A DNA stretch of 64,000 bases from Larkinella punicea (GTDB lineage Bacteria > Bacteroidota > Bacteroidia > Cytophagales > Spirosomataceae): NCBI RefSeq assembly GCF_003334855.1, contig NZ_QOWE01000029.1, forward strand, positions 1 to 64,000. Reading direction: 5' to 3'. A program made the translations under genes and the position numbers. Shown one piece after another: positions 34,398 through 43,671 of this stretch. The notes beneath the pieces are model-generated. The model saw only the letters and a program-made list of their open reading frames with translations. It had not been told where the DNA came from and ran no database searches. Within the stretch, counting starts at the first letter, position 1; every line of letters starts with the position of its first letter.

Positions 34398-36950
34398 ATG
34401 TCAAAAAACCTGGTTATCGTGGAATCACCCGCGAAGGCGAGGACCATTGAAGGGTATCTGGGTAAAGATTTCGTGGTGAAATCGAGCTATGGTCACGTTC
34501 GGGATTTACCTAAAGATGATATGGCGATTGACATCCAGAATGGTTTTCGTCCGATCTATGAAGTCTCCCCTGATAAACGTCAGGTTATCAGTGAATTGAA
34601 AAAACTGGTAAAGGAATCTGAAGTAATCTGGCTCGCAACGGACGACGACCGCGAAGGAGAAGCCATTTCCTGGCATTTAAAAGAGGCTTTGGGTCTGAAA
34701 GATGATACCAAACGGATTGTTTTTCATGAGATTACCAAAAAAGCAATTCAGAATGCCATCGATTCACCCCGTCTGATCGATATTGATTTAGTCAATGCCC
34801 AGCAGGCCCGGCGCATTCTCGACCGGCTGGTGGGGTTTGAATTGTCACCGGTTTTGTGGAAAAAGATCAAATCAGGCAGTTCAATGGCCTTGTCGGCGGG
34901 TCGGGTGCAATCGGTCGCGGTTCGGCTCATTGTGGAGCGTGAACGCGAAATCGACGGTCACAGCACCAAATCCAGCTACAAGGTAACGGCCCAGTTTATT
35001 GTCGACAACGGCAAGATTCTGAACGCCGAACTGCCCAAAAACTTTGCCACGCTCGACGAAGCGCGCGCTTTTCTGGACAAATGCCGGGAAGCCATTTTCA
35101 CGATCAAGAATCTGGAAACCAAACCCGCCAAAAAATCGCCCGCACCGCCCTTTACCACCTCCACGCTGCAACAGGAAGCCTCCCGCAAATTGTCGTTTTC
35201 GGTTTTGCAAACCATGACGCTGGCGCAGAAACTGTATGAAAGCGGGAAGATTTCGTACATGCGGACCGACTCGATCAGTCTGTCGCAGGAAGCCATCGAC
35301 AAGGCGAAACAGGCGATTACGACCGATTTTGGGGAGAAATACGTTCATACCCGCCAATATAAAACCAAATCCGAATCGGCGCAGGAAGCCCACGAAGCCA
35401 TCCGACCGACCGATTTTTCGGTCAAAACCGCCGGTGGTGACCGCAACGAGCAACGGTTGTATGACCTAATCTGGAAACGCTCCATTGCCTCCCAGATGGC
35501 CGATGCACAACTGGAACGGACAACTGCGACCATCGGTATTTCGACCACCCCGGAAGAATTGATTGCACAAGGTGAGGTGATCAAGTTCGACGGTTTTCTG
35601 AAAGTGTATCTGGAATCGACCGACGACGAAGACGAAGAAAGCAAGGGAATGCTGCCTCCGCTTTCCATTGGTCAGGTGTTGAATCTGGATCAGATGAAAG
35701 CCACCCAGCGATTCAGCCGCCCCGCGCCCCGGTATACGGAAGCGAGTCTGGTGAAAAAACTGGAAGAAATGGGCATTGGACGGCCGTCGACCTACGCGCC
35801 GACGATTTCGACCATTGTCAAACGGCAGTACGTCATCAAGGAAGACCGGCCCGGCAAAGAGCGCGATTTCAAGGAATTGATTCTGAAAAAGGGCGAAATT
35901 GAGGAAAAAACCGGCAAGGAAAATTACGGTTCCGAAAAAGCCAAGCTCTTCCCAACCAACATGGGGCTGGTGGTGAACGATTTTCTGGTCGAATATTTCG
36001 AAGGCATTGTCGACTACAAGTTTACGGCCAACGTCGAGAAGGAATTTGATGAGATCGCCAACGGCAAAATGGGTTGGCAGGACATGATTCAGAATTTCTA
36101 CGGCGACTTCCACCGGAACGTTGAAACCGTGCAGGGTGCCGCCCTGACGGGTTCGAAACCGGGTAGCCGTGATTTGGGAATTCACCCGGAATCGGGCAAA
36201 AAGGTGTCGGCCCGGTTGGGCAAATACGGTGCGTACGTCCAGATTGGCGAAGCCACCGACGAGGACAAACCGCAGTTTGCCAACCTCAAAAAAGACCAGT
36301 TGATCGAAACCATCTCGCTCGAAGATGCCCTCGATCTGTTCTCGCTGCCCCGCGAAGTCGGCTTTTTTGAAGACAAACCAATGGTGATTGGCATTGGCAA
36401 ATTTGGTCCGTATGTCCGGCACGACGACAAGTACGTCTCGCTTTCGAAAGATGACGACCCCTACACGATTACGGCCGAACGCACCGTCGAACTGATTCAG
36501 CAAAAGCGGTTGGAAAACATCAGCGAATCCATCGGGGAGTTTGAAGGCAAGCTGATTTCCACCGGGAAAGGCCGTTTTGGCCCGTATGTCAAACACGACG
36601 ACAAATACATTTCGCTCCCGAAAGGTGAATCGCCTGCCGGTTTGACGCTGGAGCGCGCCATCGAACTGATTCAGGCCAAACGCTTGACGGAGAGCAATAA
36701 ATATATCAAGGAGTTTCCGGAAAATCCGGCGGTGAAAGTCGTCAACGGCATGTATGGCCCCTACATTTCCATCGGAAAACGGAATGTCAAAATACCCAAG
36801 GACGTAGAACCGGCCACCCTCACTCTGGAAGACTGTCTGAAACTGGCGGGTGACACCGGTGTTGAGGAAAAACCCAAAGCGAAGAAGGTTACGAAAGCAC
36901 CGGCAACGCGTCCCGCTGCGGCCAAGAAAACCGCTGTGAAAAAGAAATAA
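34398..36950 (+). CDS. topA: DNA topoisomerase I
   Basis: An 850-residue type IA topoisomerase that relaxes negative supercoils. The TOPRIM domain carries E9 and the TDDDREGE metal site (81-88), the active-site tyrosine is Y287 in ISYMRTDS, and GIGRPSTYAPTI lies near residue 460. Instead of zinc fingers the C-terminus has four TOPRIM-C repeats recognisable by GKYGAYV, GKFGPYV, GRFGPYV and GMYGPYI, then a lysine/alanine-rich tail (about the last 20 residues) suited to DNA contact. A good TTTG/TATATTTG promoter lies upstream and an intrinsic terminator follows 22 bases after the stop. Confidence 0.96.
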   Translation: MSKNLVIVESPAKARTIEGYLGKDFVVKSSYGHVRDLPKDDMAIDIQNGFRPIYEVSPDKRQVISELKKLVKESEVIWLATDDDREGEAISWHLKEALGLKDDTKRIVFHEITKKAIQNAIDSPRLIDIDLVNAQQARRILDRLVGFELSPVLWKKIKSGSSMALSAGRVQSVAVRLIVEREREIDGHSTKSSYKVTAQFIVDNGKILNAELPKNFATLDEARAFLDKCREAIFTIKNLETKPAKKSPAPPFTTSTLQQEASRKLSFSVLQTMTLAQKLYESGKISYMRTDSISLSQEAIDKAKQAITTDFGEKYVHTRQYKTKSESAQEAHEAIRPTDFSVKTAGGDRNEQRLYDLIWKRSIASQMADAQLERTTATIGISTTPEELIAQGEVIKFDGFLKVYLESTDDEDEESKGMLPPLSIGQVLNLDQMKATQRFSRPAPRYTEASLVKKLEEMGIGRPSTYAPTISTIVKRQYVIKEDRPGKERDFKELILKKGEIEEKTGKENYGSEKAKLFPTNMGLVVNDFLVEYFEGIVDYKFTANVEKEFDEIANGKMGWQDMIQNFYGDFHRNVETVQGAALTGSKPGSRDLGIHPESGKKVSARLGKYGAYVQIGEATDEDKPQFANLKKDQLIETISLEDALDLFSLPREVGFFEDKPMVIGIGKFGPYVRHDDKYVSLSKDDDPYTITAERTVELIQQKRLENISESIGEFEGKLISTGKGRFGPYVKHDDKYISLPKGESPAGLTLERAIELIQAKRLTESNKYIKEFPENPAVKVVNGMYGPYISIGKRNVKIPKDVEPATLTLEDCLKLAGDTGVEEKPKAKKVTKAPATRPAAAKKTAVKKK

Positions 36951-36972
36951 ATACGGCCCGTTGTAGATACGA

Positions 36973-37004
36973 AGCCACTCAATCAAGATTGAGTGGCTTT
37001 TTTT
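36973..37004 (+). terminator. Intrinsic terminator of topA
   Basis: A 12-bp perfect stem (agccactcaatc/gattgagtggct) closes over a two-base loop and runs straight into a stretch of seven to eight T, the classical rho-independent layout. It is the only conventional-looking terminator among the strong hairpins of the window. Confidence 0.9.
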
Positions 37005-37114
37005 GTCATTACCTCTCAATTGGTTTCCTTCCAGAGCGGTTATTCCAAAAAGTTACCGCTTTTTTGTTTCCGAAAGATGCACTATTTTGAAGGCCTATTC
37101 AATTGGTGTACCCC

Positions 37115-37825
37115 ATGCCCAAACGTCTTAAACTGGTTGTATTGTCCGGAGCCGGGATCAGTGCCGAGAGCGGTTTGAAAACCTTCCGCGACTCCAACGG
37201 TTTGTGGGAAAACCACCGCATCGAGGATGTTGCCACGCCCGAAGGCTGGGCGAAAGATCCGGATCTGGTGCTTGATTTTTACAACCAACGCCGGAAACAG
37301 GCCCTTGATGCGAAACCCAATGCCGGCCATCTGGCGTTGAAATCCCTGGAGAAGTTCTATGAGGTAACCATCATCACCCAAAATGTTGATAATCTGCATG
37401 AAAAAGCCGGTTCATCGAACGTAATTCACCTGCACGGCGAACTGTTCAAGTCGCGCAGTACGCGGGATGAAAACCTAATTTACGACATCGATGGCTGGGA
37501 ATTGAAACGAACCGACCGCTGTGAAAAAGGGGCGCCGTTGCGCCCCCACATTGTCTGGTTTGGCGAAGCCGTGCCGATGATGGAAACCGCCGTTGAACTG
37601 ACCCATGCCGCCGACATTCTGATCATCGTCGGCACCTCGATGGTGGTTTATCCGGCAGCCGGTTTGATCGACTACGTCCGGCCGGGCGTCCCGATTTATG
37701 TGGTCGATCCGAACGTGCCGGATATACGTCCCCGCAAAAACCTGACGTTTATTCCCGAACCAGCCACGACGGGTTTGTCGCGGCTGGCCGAGCAGTTGAT
37801 CGTCAATGCAGCGGACGGGGCTTGA
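37115..37825 (+). CDS. cobB: NAD-dependent protein deacylase (sirtuin, CobB-like class III)
   Basis: A 236-residue sirtuin. GAGISAESGLKTFRD (12-26), TQNVDNLHEKAG (88-99) and the catalytic histidine H107 in HLHGEL are present. Y56 and R59 in FYNQRRKQ match the class III YxxR pair that favours succinyl/malonyl-lysine, so desuccinylation or demalonylation is likely besides deacetylation. Of the four zinc-binding cysteines of E. coli CobB only one (C136) remains. The ATG at 37115 is preferred to an in-frame TTG at 37103. Its last codons overlap the convergent YitT gene by 23 bases. Confidence 0.92.
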   Translation: MPKRLKLVVLSGAGISAESGLKTFRDSNGLWENHRIEDVATPEGWAKDPDLVLDFYNQRRKQALDAKPNAGHLALKSLEKFYEVTIITQNVDNLHEKAGSSNVIHLHGELFKSRSTRDENLIYDIDGWELKRTDRCEKGAPLRPHIVWFGEAVPMMETAVELTHAADILIIVGTSMVVYPAAGLIDYVRPGVPIYVVDPNVPDIRPRKNLTFIPEPATTGLSRLAEQLIVNAADGA

Positions 37826-38693
37826 TCATCCCGCCTTTTACGTCGGCGATGCTGTGTTCAATCAGAAAGGCTTTTTCATCGACTTCGCTGATTTTATCTT
37901 TTAAGCGGGTGATTTCCAGCCGGGTAACAACGGCATACAGAATATTGATGTCGTTTTCCCGCATGCCGCGTTTGCCAAATCCTTTTTCACCTTTCAAAAC
38001 GGTAACCCCGCGTTCGAGTTCTTCCGTAATCAGTTGGCGCACTTCTTCGTGCCGATCCGAAACGATCATGACGGCGATGTATTCTTCAATGCCGTGAATA
38101 ATGAAATCGACGGTTTTTGAGGCCGAGAGATACGTCAACATGGCGTAAAGGGCGGTTTCGACGTTGATGAACACGGCGGCAGACCCAAAAATCAGGACGT
38201 TGATGATCATGATGACATCCCCTACCGACAGGGGCGAACGGCGGCTCACATAAATCGCCAGCACCTCCGTCCCATCCAGCACTCCGCCCCCCCGAATGGC
38301 CAGTCCAATGCCGGCACCGAGGAAAAAACCGCCAAAGACGGCAATCAGCAGTTTATCCGTTGTCACGACGGGATACGGGATAAAAGCCAGACACAAAGCC
38401 AGCAATCCAATGGCGACGGCGGTTTTGAGGGCAAAGGTCCAGGATACCTGACGGAATCCCATCCAGATAAACGGGATGTTGACCACCACGACCAGAATGG
38501 CCAGGTCGATGCCGGTTTTAATTTGAAGCAGCAGCGAAATACCGATTACGCCCCCGTCCAGAAAATCATTGGGTAACAAGAATCCTTTCAGTCCCATTCC
38601 GGCGCTGAGTACGCCCAGAACAATCAATATAACCTCTTTTATTTCCCGAAAAACGGCCGAATTACGAGCCCGTTGTATGCGTTTCTTTACCAT
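37803..38693 (-). CDS. YitT-family membrane protein (DUF161/DUF2179)
   Basis: A 296-residue membrane protein with five or six N-terminal helices (LIVLGVLSAGMGLKGFLLPN and onward, including the conserved RGGGVLDGTEVLAIY) and a C-terminal soluble DUF2179 domain of about 80 residues (EEYIAVMIVSDRHEEV to HSIADVKGG). YitT-like proteins are widespread, and their transport or regulatory role is not established. Its 3' end overlaps the sirtuin gene tail by 23 bases, so transcripts from the two genes would be antisense to each other there. Confidence 0.9.
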   Translation of the reverse strand: MVKKRIQRARNSAVFREIKEVILIVLGVLSAGMGLKGFLLPNDFLDGGVIGISLLLQIKTGIDLAILVVVVNIPFIWMGFRQVSWTFALKTAVAIGLLALCLAFIPYPVVTTDKLLIAVFGGFFLGAGIGLAIRGGGVLDGTEVLAIYVSRRSPLSVGDVIMIINVLIFGSAAVFINVETALYAMLTYLSASKTVDFIIHGIEEYIAVMIVSDRHEEVRQLITEELERGVTVLKGEKGFGKRGMRENDINILYAVVTRLEITRLKDKISEVDEKAFLIEHSIADVKGGMIKPRPLH

Positions 38694-38751
38694 AATTCCT
38701 GAGTTGATGGTGGATAATTAATTAATTAATTGATTATCAATCTCAGGAAGG

Positions 38752-39126
38752 TCAGGGGGCGTTAATGGCGATCTGGTGGCCAAAGAGACGCCGAAACCAG
38801 GAGAAGAAATAATAGAAAACGTCGCGCCGGAGGAAAAGGGCTACGGGCTTGATCAACACCCAAATCGCAGCAATAATTGCAAAAAAGGGCAGCGGTACCT
38901 GGTGAGAAACCGTGGGAGTGACCAGGGCTTCGTGAACAATCAAGTGCGCAAATCCGTCTGTCAGATGATCCGTCAGTTCATACCCGGATGACACATCGAT
39001 CGTCGCCACTTTCACGGACAACTCCTCCTTCACACGCCCGTCGGACATTTTGGCCCATGAAGCCAATGTCCACCCGATCAGGAGGAAAGAAATCACATGA
39101 AAAAGGGGGCGATAAAACTTCATCAA
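38752..39126 (-). CDS. Small two-helix membrane protein, unknown
   Basis: A 124-residue protein with one hydrophobic helix at the N-terminus (about 8-25) and another at about 80-98 (PFFAIIAAIWVLIKPVALFL), separated by a 50-residue polar loop probably facing the periplasm, and a basic-aromatic C-terminus. No family is recognised. It is on the same strand as the YitT gene, 58 bases upstream, separated by an AT-rich run of attaatta repeats. Confidence 0.5.
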   Translation of the reverse strand: MMKFYRPLFHVISFLLIGWTLASWAKMSDGRVKEELSVKVATIDVSSGYELTDHLTDGFAHLIVHEALVTPTVSHQVPLPFFAIIAAIWVLIKPVALFLRRDVFYYFFSWFRRLFGHQIAINAP

Positions 39127-39259
39127 CGAACCATTTTTAGTAAAACGATAGGTAAAGCCACAATGCGGTTTTTACAAGTATACTAAATTTTTCGCTTAAA
39201 AACCAGCCTGCTTTCAAACAATGTGGAAGAAATCCGGTCAATCGTCTGTGTAAAACCGC

Positions 39260-39267
39260 TACCTTTG
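39260..39267 (+). promoter_or_regulatory. Bacteroidota -7 element (TACCTTTG) for folD
   Basis: TACCTTTG matches TAnnTTTG 19 bases before the folD ATG at 39287, predicting a leader of about 14 bases. No -33 TTTG is evident. Confidence 0.5.
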
Positions 39268-39286
39268 CGTTTTATCGAATTAGCGC

Positions 39287-40168
39287 ATGCAACTCCTCGA
39301 CGGAAAAGTTCTCTCCCAACAAATCAAACAGGAACTCGCGGCAGAAGTCGCCGAAATCAAATCCCAGGGCGGCAAAACTCCGCACCTGGTCGCCATTCTG
39401 GTCGGCACGGCGGGGCGTAGTGAAACCTACGTTGCCAGCAAAATGAAAAGCTGCGAAGAAATCGGCATGGCATCCACGCTCATCCGGTTCGATGATACGG
39501 TTTCCGAAGCGGAGCTGATCGATGCTGTTCAGGCCGTAAACGCCAATCCGGACATGGATGGTCTGATTGTTCAGTTGCCCCTGCCCGCCCACATTTCGGC
39601 CGACAAAGTCATGGAAACCATTGATCCCGCCAAGGACGTGGACGGTTTTCATCCGATCAACATTGGCCGCATGGCCAAGGGCTTACCGGCTTATATTTCG
39701 GCCACTCCGCAGGGCATTCTGGAAATGCTGCAACGGTATCAGATCGAAACCGCCGGCAAACATTGCGTGGTGGTGGGTCGCAGCCAGATTGTGGGTTTGC
39801 CGATGAGCATTCTGATGCAGCGCAACACCTATCCCGGCAATTGCACCGTGACCATGACCCACAGCCGGACGCAGAATCTGCCCGAAATCTGCCGTTCAGC
39901 CGATATTCTGATAGCGGCCCTGGGCCGACCGGAATTTATCACCGCCGACATGGTGAAGGAAGGGGCCGTGGTAATCGACGTGGGGCTGGAACGCGTTCCG
40001 GATCCTTCCAAAAAAAGCGGTTTTGCGCTGAAAGGTGATGTGAAATTTGACGAGGTAGCTCCCAAAACGAGCTTCATCACGCCGGTTCCCGGTGGCGTCG
40101 GCCTGATGACGATCTGCTCCCTAATGCAAAATACGCTGAAATCGGCCCGCAAGGAAGTTTATCATTGA
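39287..40168 (+). CDS. folD: Bifunctional methylenetetrahydrofolate dehydrogenase/cyclohydrolase
   Basis: A 293-residue cytosolic enzyme interconverting 5,10-methylene-, methenyl- and 10-formyl-tetrahydrofolate, supplying one-carbon units. Signatures seen are [14 protein letters not shown] with the catalytic lysine, [12 protein letters not shown], the NADP-binding [12 protein letters not shown] and the closing [11 protein letters not shown]. Length matches the family. Its TGA stop (40166-40168) lies inside the left arm of the large nested palindrome that follows. Confidence 0.96.
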   Translation: MQLLDGKVLSQQIKQELAAEVAEIKSQGGKTPHLVAILVGTAGRSETYVASKMKSCEEIGMASTLIRFDDTVSEAELIDAVQAVNANPDMDGLIVQLPLPAHISADKVMETIDPAKDVDGFHPINIGRMAKGLPAYISATPQGILEMLQRYQIETAGKHCVVVGRSQIVGLPMSILMQRNTYPGNCTVTMTHSRTQNLPEICRSADILIAALGRPEFITADMVKEGAVVIDVGLERVPDPSKKSGFALKGDVKFDEVAPKTSFITPVPGGVGLMTICSLMQNTLKSARKEVYH

Positions 40169-40618
40169 GTGATTTGTGATTGAGTGACAGTACTGTACGA
40201 AGGATTTAAAATGATTGGTAAACCGTTTTTTCTTCCCTTTTTTGGTCACGATTTTGCAAACGCTTGTCGATGCTAACGCAAATGAGGGGTGGTTGGCCGC
40301 GTAGCGGACGGATGTTTGTAGCCACAGTGTGCCATCAAGAAAGCCCGCGTGCCTTTGGGTACGCAATCACCTGCACCTGCCTGTTGCGTACCCAAAGGCA
40401 CGCGGGAGGAACCGGGTAGTCTTTTCGTTACAAACATCCGTCCGCTACGCGGCCAGCAACCCCTCATTCGCGTTACAGCATCAGAAAAAACCATTCTAAA
40501 GATCGTTCTACGCCAACAGCCAAAGAGGGTGGAAAAAAATGCATCCTTCGTACACTACTGATTGAGCGATGAGAAGGATGTATTGTCACTCAATCGCTCA
40601 ATCACAAATCACTCAATG
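40163..40618. repeat. Nested 455-bp palindrome between two convergent genes
   Basis: Four concentric paired segments were found: 40163-40184 with 40597-40618 (22 bp perfect); 40195-40205 with 40543-40553 (11 bp); 40274-40320 with 40429-40475 (44 of 47 paired); and 40344-40366 with 40384-40406 (23 bp perfect, 17-base loop). The region contains no open reading frame of note. It fills the whole gap between folD and the convergent protease-barrel gene, and the outer arms meet the two stop codons. Possible readings are a greatly expanded bidirectional terminator, a fossil miniature element, or a structured RNA. Confidence 0.85.
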
Positions 40619-43507
40619 CTAAAAGCCAATTCCGATCACCAGCGGTTGCAGCAGTAGTTCACCGGTTTTGAGGTTGTAGATGGTTCGCATCCCCGCTTCG
40701 AACGGCGTGCGTAACCGCATGACGTTGAAGACAAACGAAAGATCCAGCCCCGTTGTATAAAACTGATCGGTAACGACCCGGTTTTGCCCCTGCACAAGCA
40801 CCTGACTCTCCCCCTGCGCGGTATCGTAAAAACCGGTGGCTTTGACGCGTTGGATGTAAAGCCAGCGCCCAATCGACCAGTGGGGATTGAGCAGCGGCAG
40901 GCGGTATTCCACACTGCCTGCCATCAACTGGTCATAGCTCACATAGGACTGACCGCGCGGATAGAAAACCGCCGGTGCAAACCGGTACGTTCCCTGCATT
41001 TGCTGTTGATAGCCCGCCCGCAGCCGCAATGAATGGTGTTTTCCGACCCCCGGAAAATACAGACTGCCCTGCACCGCCCACACCTCGCCGGTCAGTTTTC
41101 CGCCAAACGGCGTGTTTCGCCAGACGGCCGAAACCGCCTGTCCCCAGCGGGGGCCAACGTCGCGTTTGCTCTGTTTCAGCGTACGCGAATAGGATGCCGC
41201 GTAGGACATGCCATGCAGCACGCGGTCAAAACCCACTTCCGTGATGGGACGCACCGGCAGGTCATACCCGCTGACCTGCTGCAAGTTATAATACGCTGAC
41301 AAAGAAGCGCTTTGAAAATATTTTGAGGTCGTGAGTTGTAGTGGAATCCGGATGCCGGCGTTCAACTGGTTGTAATTCCAGGCGTCGCTCCGCAACGAAT
41401 CGAGCGGTGCCCGGCGGTCGATGTAGACGGACGTGGACCGGCGGCCCCGCTGAAAACCGAGGTCGATGATCGGAAAAAACCCCTGATAGCTGAGATTTCC
41501 GTAGTAATTCACCGTTCGTTCCGACTGGTCATACCCCACGCCCAGGTCGATTTGAGTCGTACTCAAGAGATCCTGCGACCGCAAACCGACCGTTCCGCTT
41601 TGGCCGTCAGAACTCACCACCGGCCCCCAGCTATACACATTGACGGCGTTCAACAGGCGGTTAAAGCGTTTTTTGGGAAAATCGGTCGTCGGGGGCAGCG
41701 AATCGGCCAGAGCCGACCTCACCTGCGCACCACCCGTTTCCTGGCTGATCAAGGGGCCAAAATACCGGACGGCGCCATCACGAACCTGACCCACGGGAGT
41801 CCACCGGGACGGATCGAGCGGCATTTCGGCGATGCGGTAGCCTTCGGCGTGAAAGTCATGGAAGCTCAGTTTCTGCCCGTCGGCAGAGATCGCCGGGTGA
41901 TAGGCCCCGAGCGGTCGGGAGGTTACCTGGTACGACTGACCGGTTTTGGTGTCGAGCGCATACAGGTTGTCGATGCCGGACTGGGGCGAATTGTAGAAAA
42001 CATATTGTTTCCAGGGTTGGGGGTGGCTGATGTTCTGACCGGAAACCGGCATCAAATCACGTCGAATATTCGTTTCAGAATCAATGGATTGAATCGTTTT
42101 TCCGGATTTGGTGCGGGTCACCACCACCAGCGTTCGGTTGTCGTCCTGCCAGCGGGGCTGACCATAAAAGTCATTCTGTGGATTATCCAGAACCCGCAGT
42201 TCCTGACCGGTTTGGGCGTCGAGAATGACCAGCCGGATTTGGTACGATTCGTCGTTGCGGACGGCCACCACCCGGGTTCCGTCGGGCGACAGAGACGCCA
42301 CCGAATAGCGGCTGTGGCTGGACAATCGTTTGAGCTGGCGGGATTTCAAATCGAAGAGCTTGATCTCGGACTGAATTCGTTGCCCGAAACGGACATCATA
42401 TCGGAATTCGGTCCAGCAGATTTTTCCGGCCGCCACCGACAACATTTCGGGGTTGTTGTATAAACCGGGTACCATGACTTTGGATTCAATGCCATTCCGA
42501 TCCAGCCGTACAAACTGCGCAATATCTCCCAACCCGGATTTCAAGGCAATCACCTCGTGGTCTGAGACATACTGCGGATATTGGTAATTGGTAAACACCT
42601 TTCCCGATGCGTTTACTGGAAACGTTACCGCATCGGTTAAACGCAGACTTTCCTGTTGTTTCCGCCAGCTTTCTTCGATATCGGCCATCGACCGCCGGTA
42701 GAGTTCTTCAATCCGGTAGTTCGTCGTTTTTTTAACGCTGTTGGAAAAAGAAAACGGGTACAACGGAAACCGGTAATACCGATTCAGGGCGCTGCTCCAG
42801 GCATCCGCACCGTAGGTCCGTTTTAAATAGGTAGACATAAAGTATCCCAGAACGTAATGATTGGGTACATTGTCGCGGTACGATCCACCGACGGCTTTGG
42901 AATAGCTAAACCGCTTTCCGGCCAGCAAATTGGCCCGCATGCCCAGATCGAAGTTCGGAATTCGCCCGCGACCTCCCAGCGTCAGAGCGGTTTCCGTACC
43001 CACGGCGTCGCCTTCCCAAAACCAGTCCGGCACGCCCAGCGTCAGGGCCGTGAAGGCGGAATTTCCAAAAACCGTATACGCCAGCCGCGTCAGTCCCTGC
43101 AATGCTTTATCGTATTGAACGACGTGCCGGAACTCGTGAACGGCCAGCAGATCGAGCCATTCGAGATTTCCGGCCAGAAAAGGGTCCTGAGACGGAATGG
43201 CAAAAAACTCCGAGCGCCGGGGCATCATGGTCACAAAGCCGTTGCTGATCATGGTCTGGTTCTGCAGAACCACCGACAACCTGCGGGGCTTTTTTTGCAG
43301 CGTCGCACTGACGGGTTCATACACCTGCTCCAGACGCCGGGCGGTTTGCTGGGCGGTTTGGTCGAAACCGGTTGGATACAGAACCCGAAAGTGGGGTGTT
43401 TGCAGTTGATACCAGTGCAGGCGGGGGGGATTTTGATCCAGAACGGGAAGGGTCTGAGCCGCAGCCGACAGGGTTGTAAGCAGAAAAACCGGCAACCAAT
43501 AGCGCAT
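40619..43507 (-). CDS. Predicted metalloprotease, beta-propeller and outer-membrane barrel fusion
   Basis: From the ATG at 43507 the product has 962 residues: a signal peptide (WLPVFLLTTLSAAAQ), a zinc-metallopeptidase-like region with HEFRH (H124, E125, H128) and a downstream glutamate in WFWEGDA (E165) as in gluzincins, a central block (about 290-620) of TolB/PD40-like propeller repeats (SVASLSPDGTRVVAVR, PAISADGQKLSFHDF), and a C-terminal beta-rich part (about 660-962) with alternating aromatic strands and a terminal phenylalanine, as in outer-membrane barrels of the BamA/surface-antigen kind. It is predicted to sit in the outer membrane. ATGs at 43525 and 43555 are alternatives, but they place extra residues before the signal. 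Confidence 0.78.
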   Translation of the reverse strand: MRYWLPVFLLTTLSAAAQTLPVLDQNPPRLHWYQLQTPHFRVLYPTGFDQTAQQTARRLEQVYEPVSATLQKKPRRLSVVLQNQTMISNGFVTMMPRRSEFFAIPSQDPFLAGNLEWLDLLAVHEFRHVVQYDKALQGLTRLAYTVFGNSAFTALTLGVPDWFWEGDAVGTETALTLGGRGRIPNFDLGMRANLLAGKRFSYSKAVGGSYRDNVPNHYVLGYFMSTYLKRTYGADAWSSALNRYYRFPLYPFSFSNSVKKTTNYRIEELYRRSMADIEESWRKQQESLRLTDAVTFPVNASGKVFTNYQYPQYVSDHEVIALKSGLGDIAQFVRLDRNGIESKVMVPGLYNNPEMLSVAAGKICWTEFRYDVRFGQRIQSEIKLFDLKSRQLKRLSSHSRYSVASLSPDGTRVVAVRNDESYQIRLVILDAQTGQELRVLDNPQNDFYGQPRWQDDNRTLVVVTRTKSGKTIQSIDSETNIRRDLMPVSGQNISHPQPWKQYVFYNSPQSGIDNLYALDTKTGQSYQVTSRPLGAYHPAISADGQKLSFHDFHAEGYRIAEMPLDPSRWTPVGQVRDGAVRYFGPLISQETGGAQVRSALADSLPPTTDFPKKRFNRLLNAVNVYSWGPVVSSDGQSGTVGLRSQDLLSTTQIDLGVGYDQSERTVNYYGNLSYQGFFPIIDLGFQRGRRSTSVYIDRRAPLDSLRSDAWNYNQLNAGIRIPLQLTTSKYFQSASLSAYYNLQQVSGYDLPVRPITEVGFDRVLHGMSYAASYSRTLKQSKRDVGPRWGQAVSAVWRNTPFGGKLTGEVWAVQGSLYFPGVGKHHSLRLRAGYQQQMQGTYRFAPAVFYPRGQSYVSYDQLMAGSVEYRLPLLNPHWSIGRWLYIQRVKATGFYDTAQGESQVLVQGQNRVVTDQFYTTGLDLSFVFNVMRLRTPFEAGMRTIYNLKTGELLLQPLVIGIGF

Positions 43508-43671
43508 AATTTTGAAAGGGGCCATCAAAAAAAGTTGGACCGGTAAGGTACACAAAACCGCTAAACAATCGAACCGGGGCGAAATATGATTTACAAGTTG
43601 GCAATAAACCGGAAAACTACTACCTTCAATCTCTCATTTAGGGCCATTGTCCGGCACCTGTTTATTTCTTT

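Noticed and set aside
35466-37019. Open frame of 517 codons on the minus strand opposite topA
   Set aside because: It mirrors the topA coding frame, has an unnatural phenylalanine-, glycine- and arginine-rich composition and no family features. Long antisense frames are expected with this codon usage.
40163-40618. The large palindrome as a retron or tRNA-like RNA gene
   Set aside because: No reverse transcriptase is present nearby and no cloverleaf or CCA end is seen. It is kept only as a structured repeat of unknown role.
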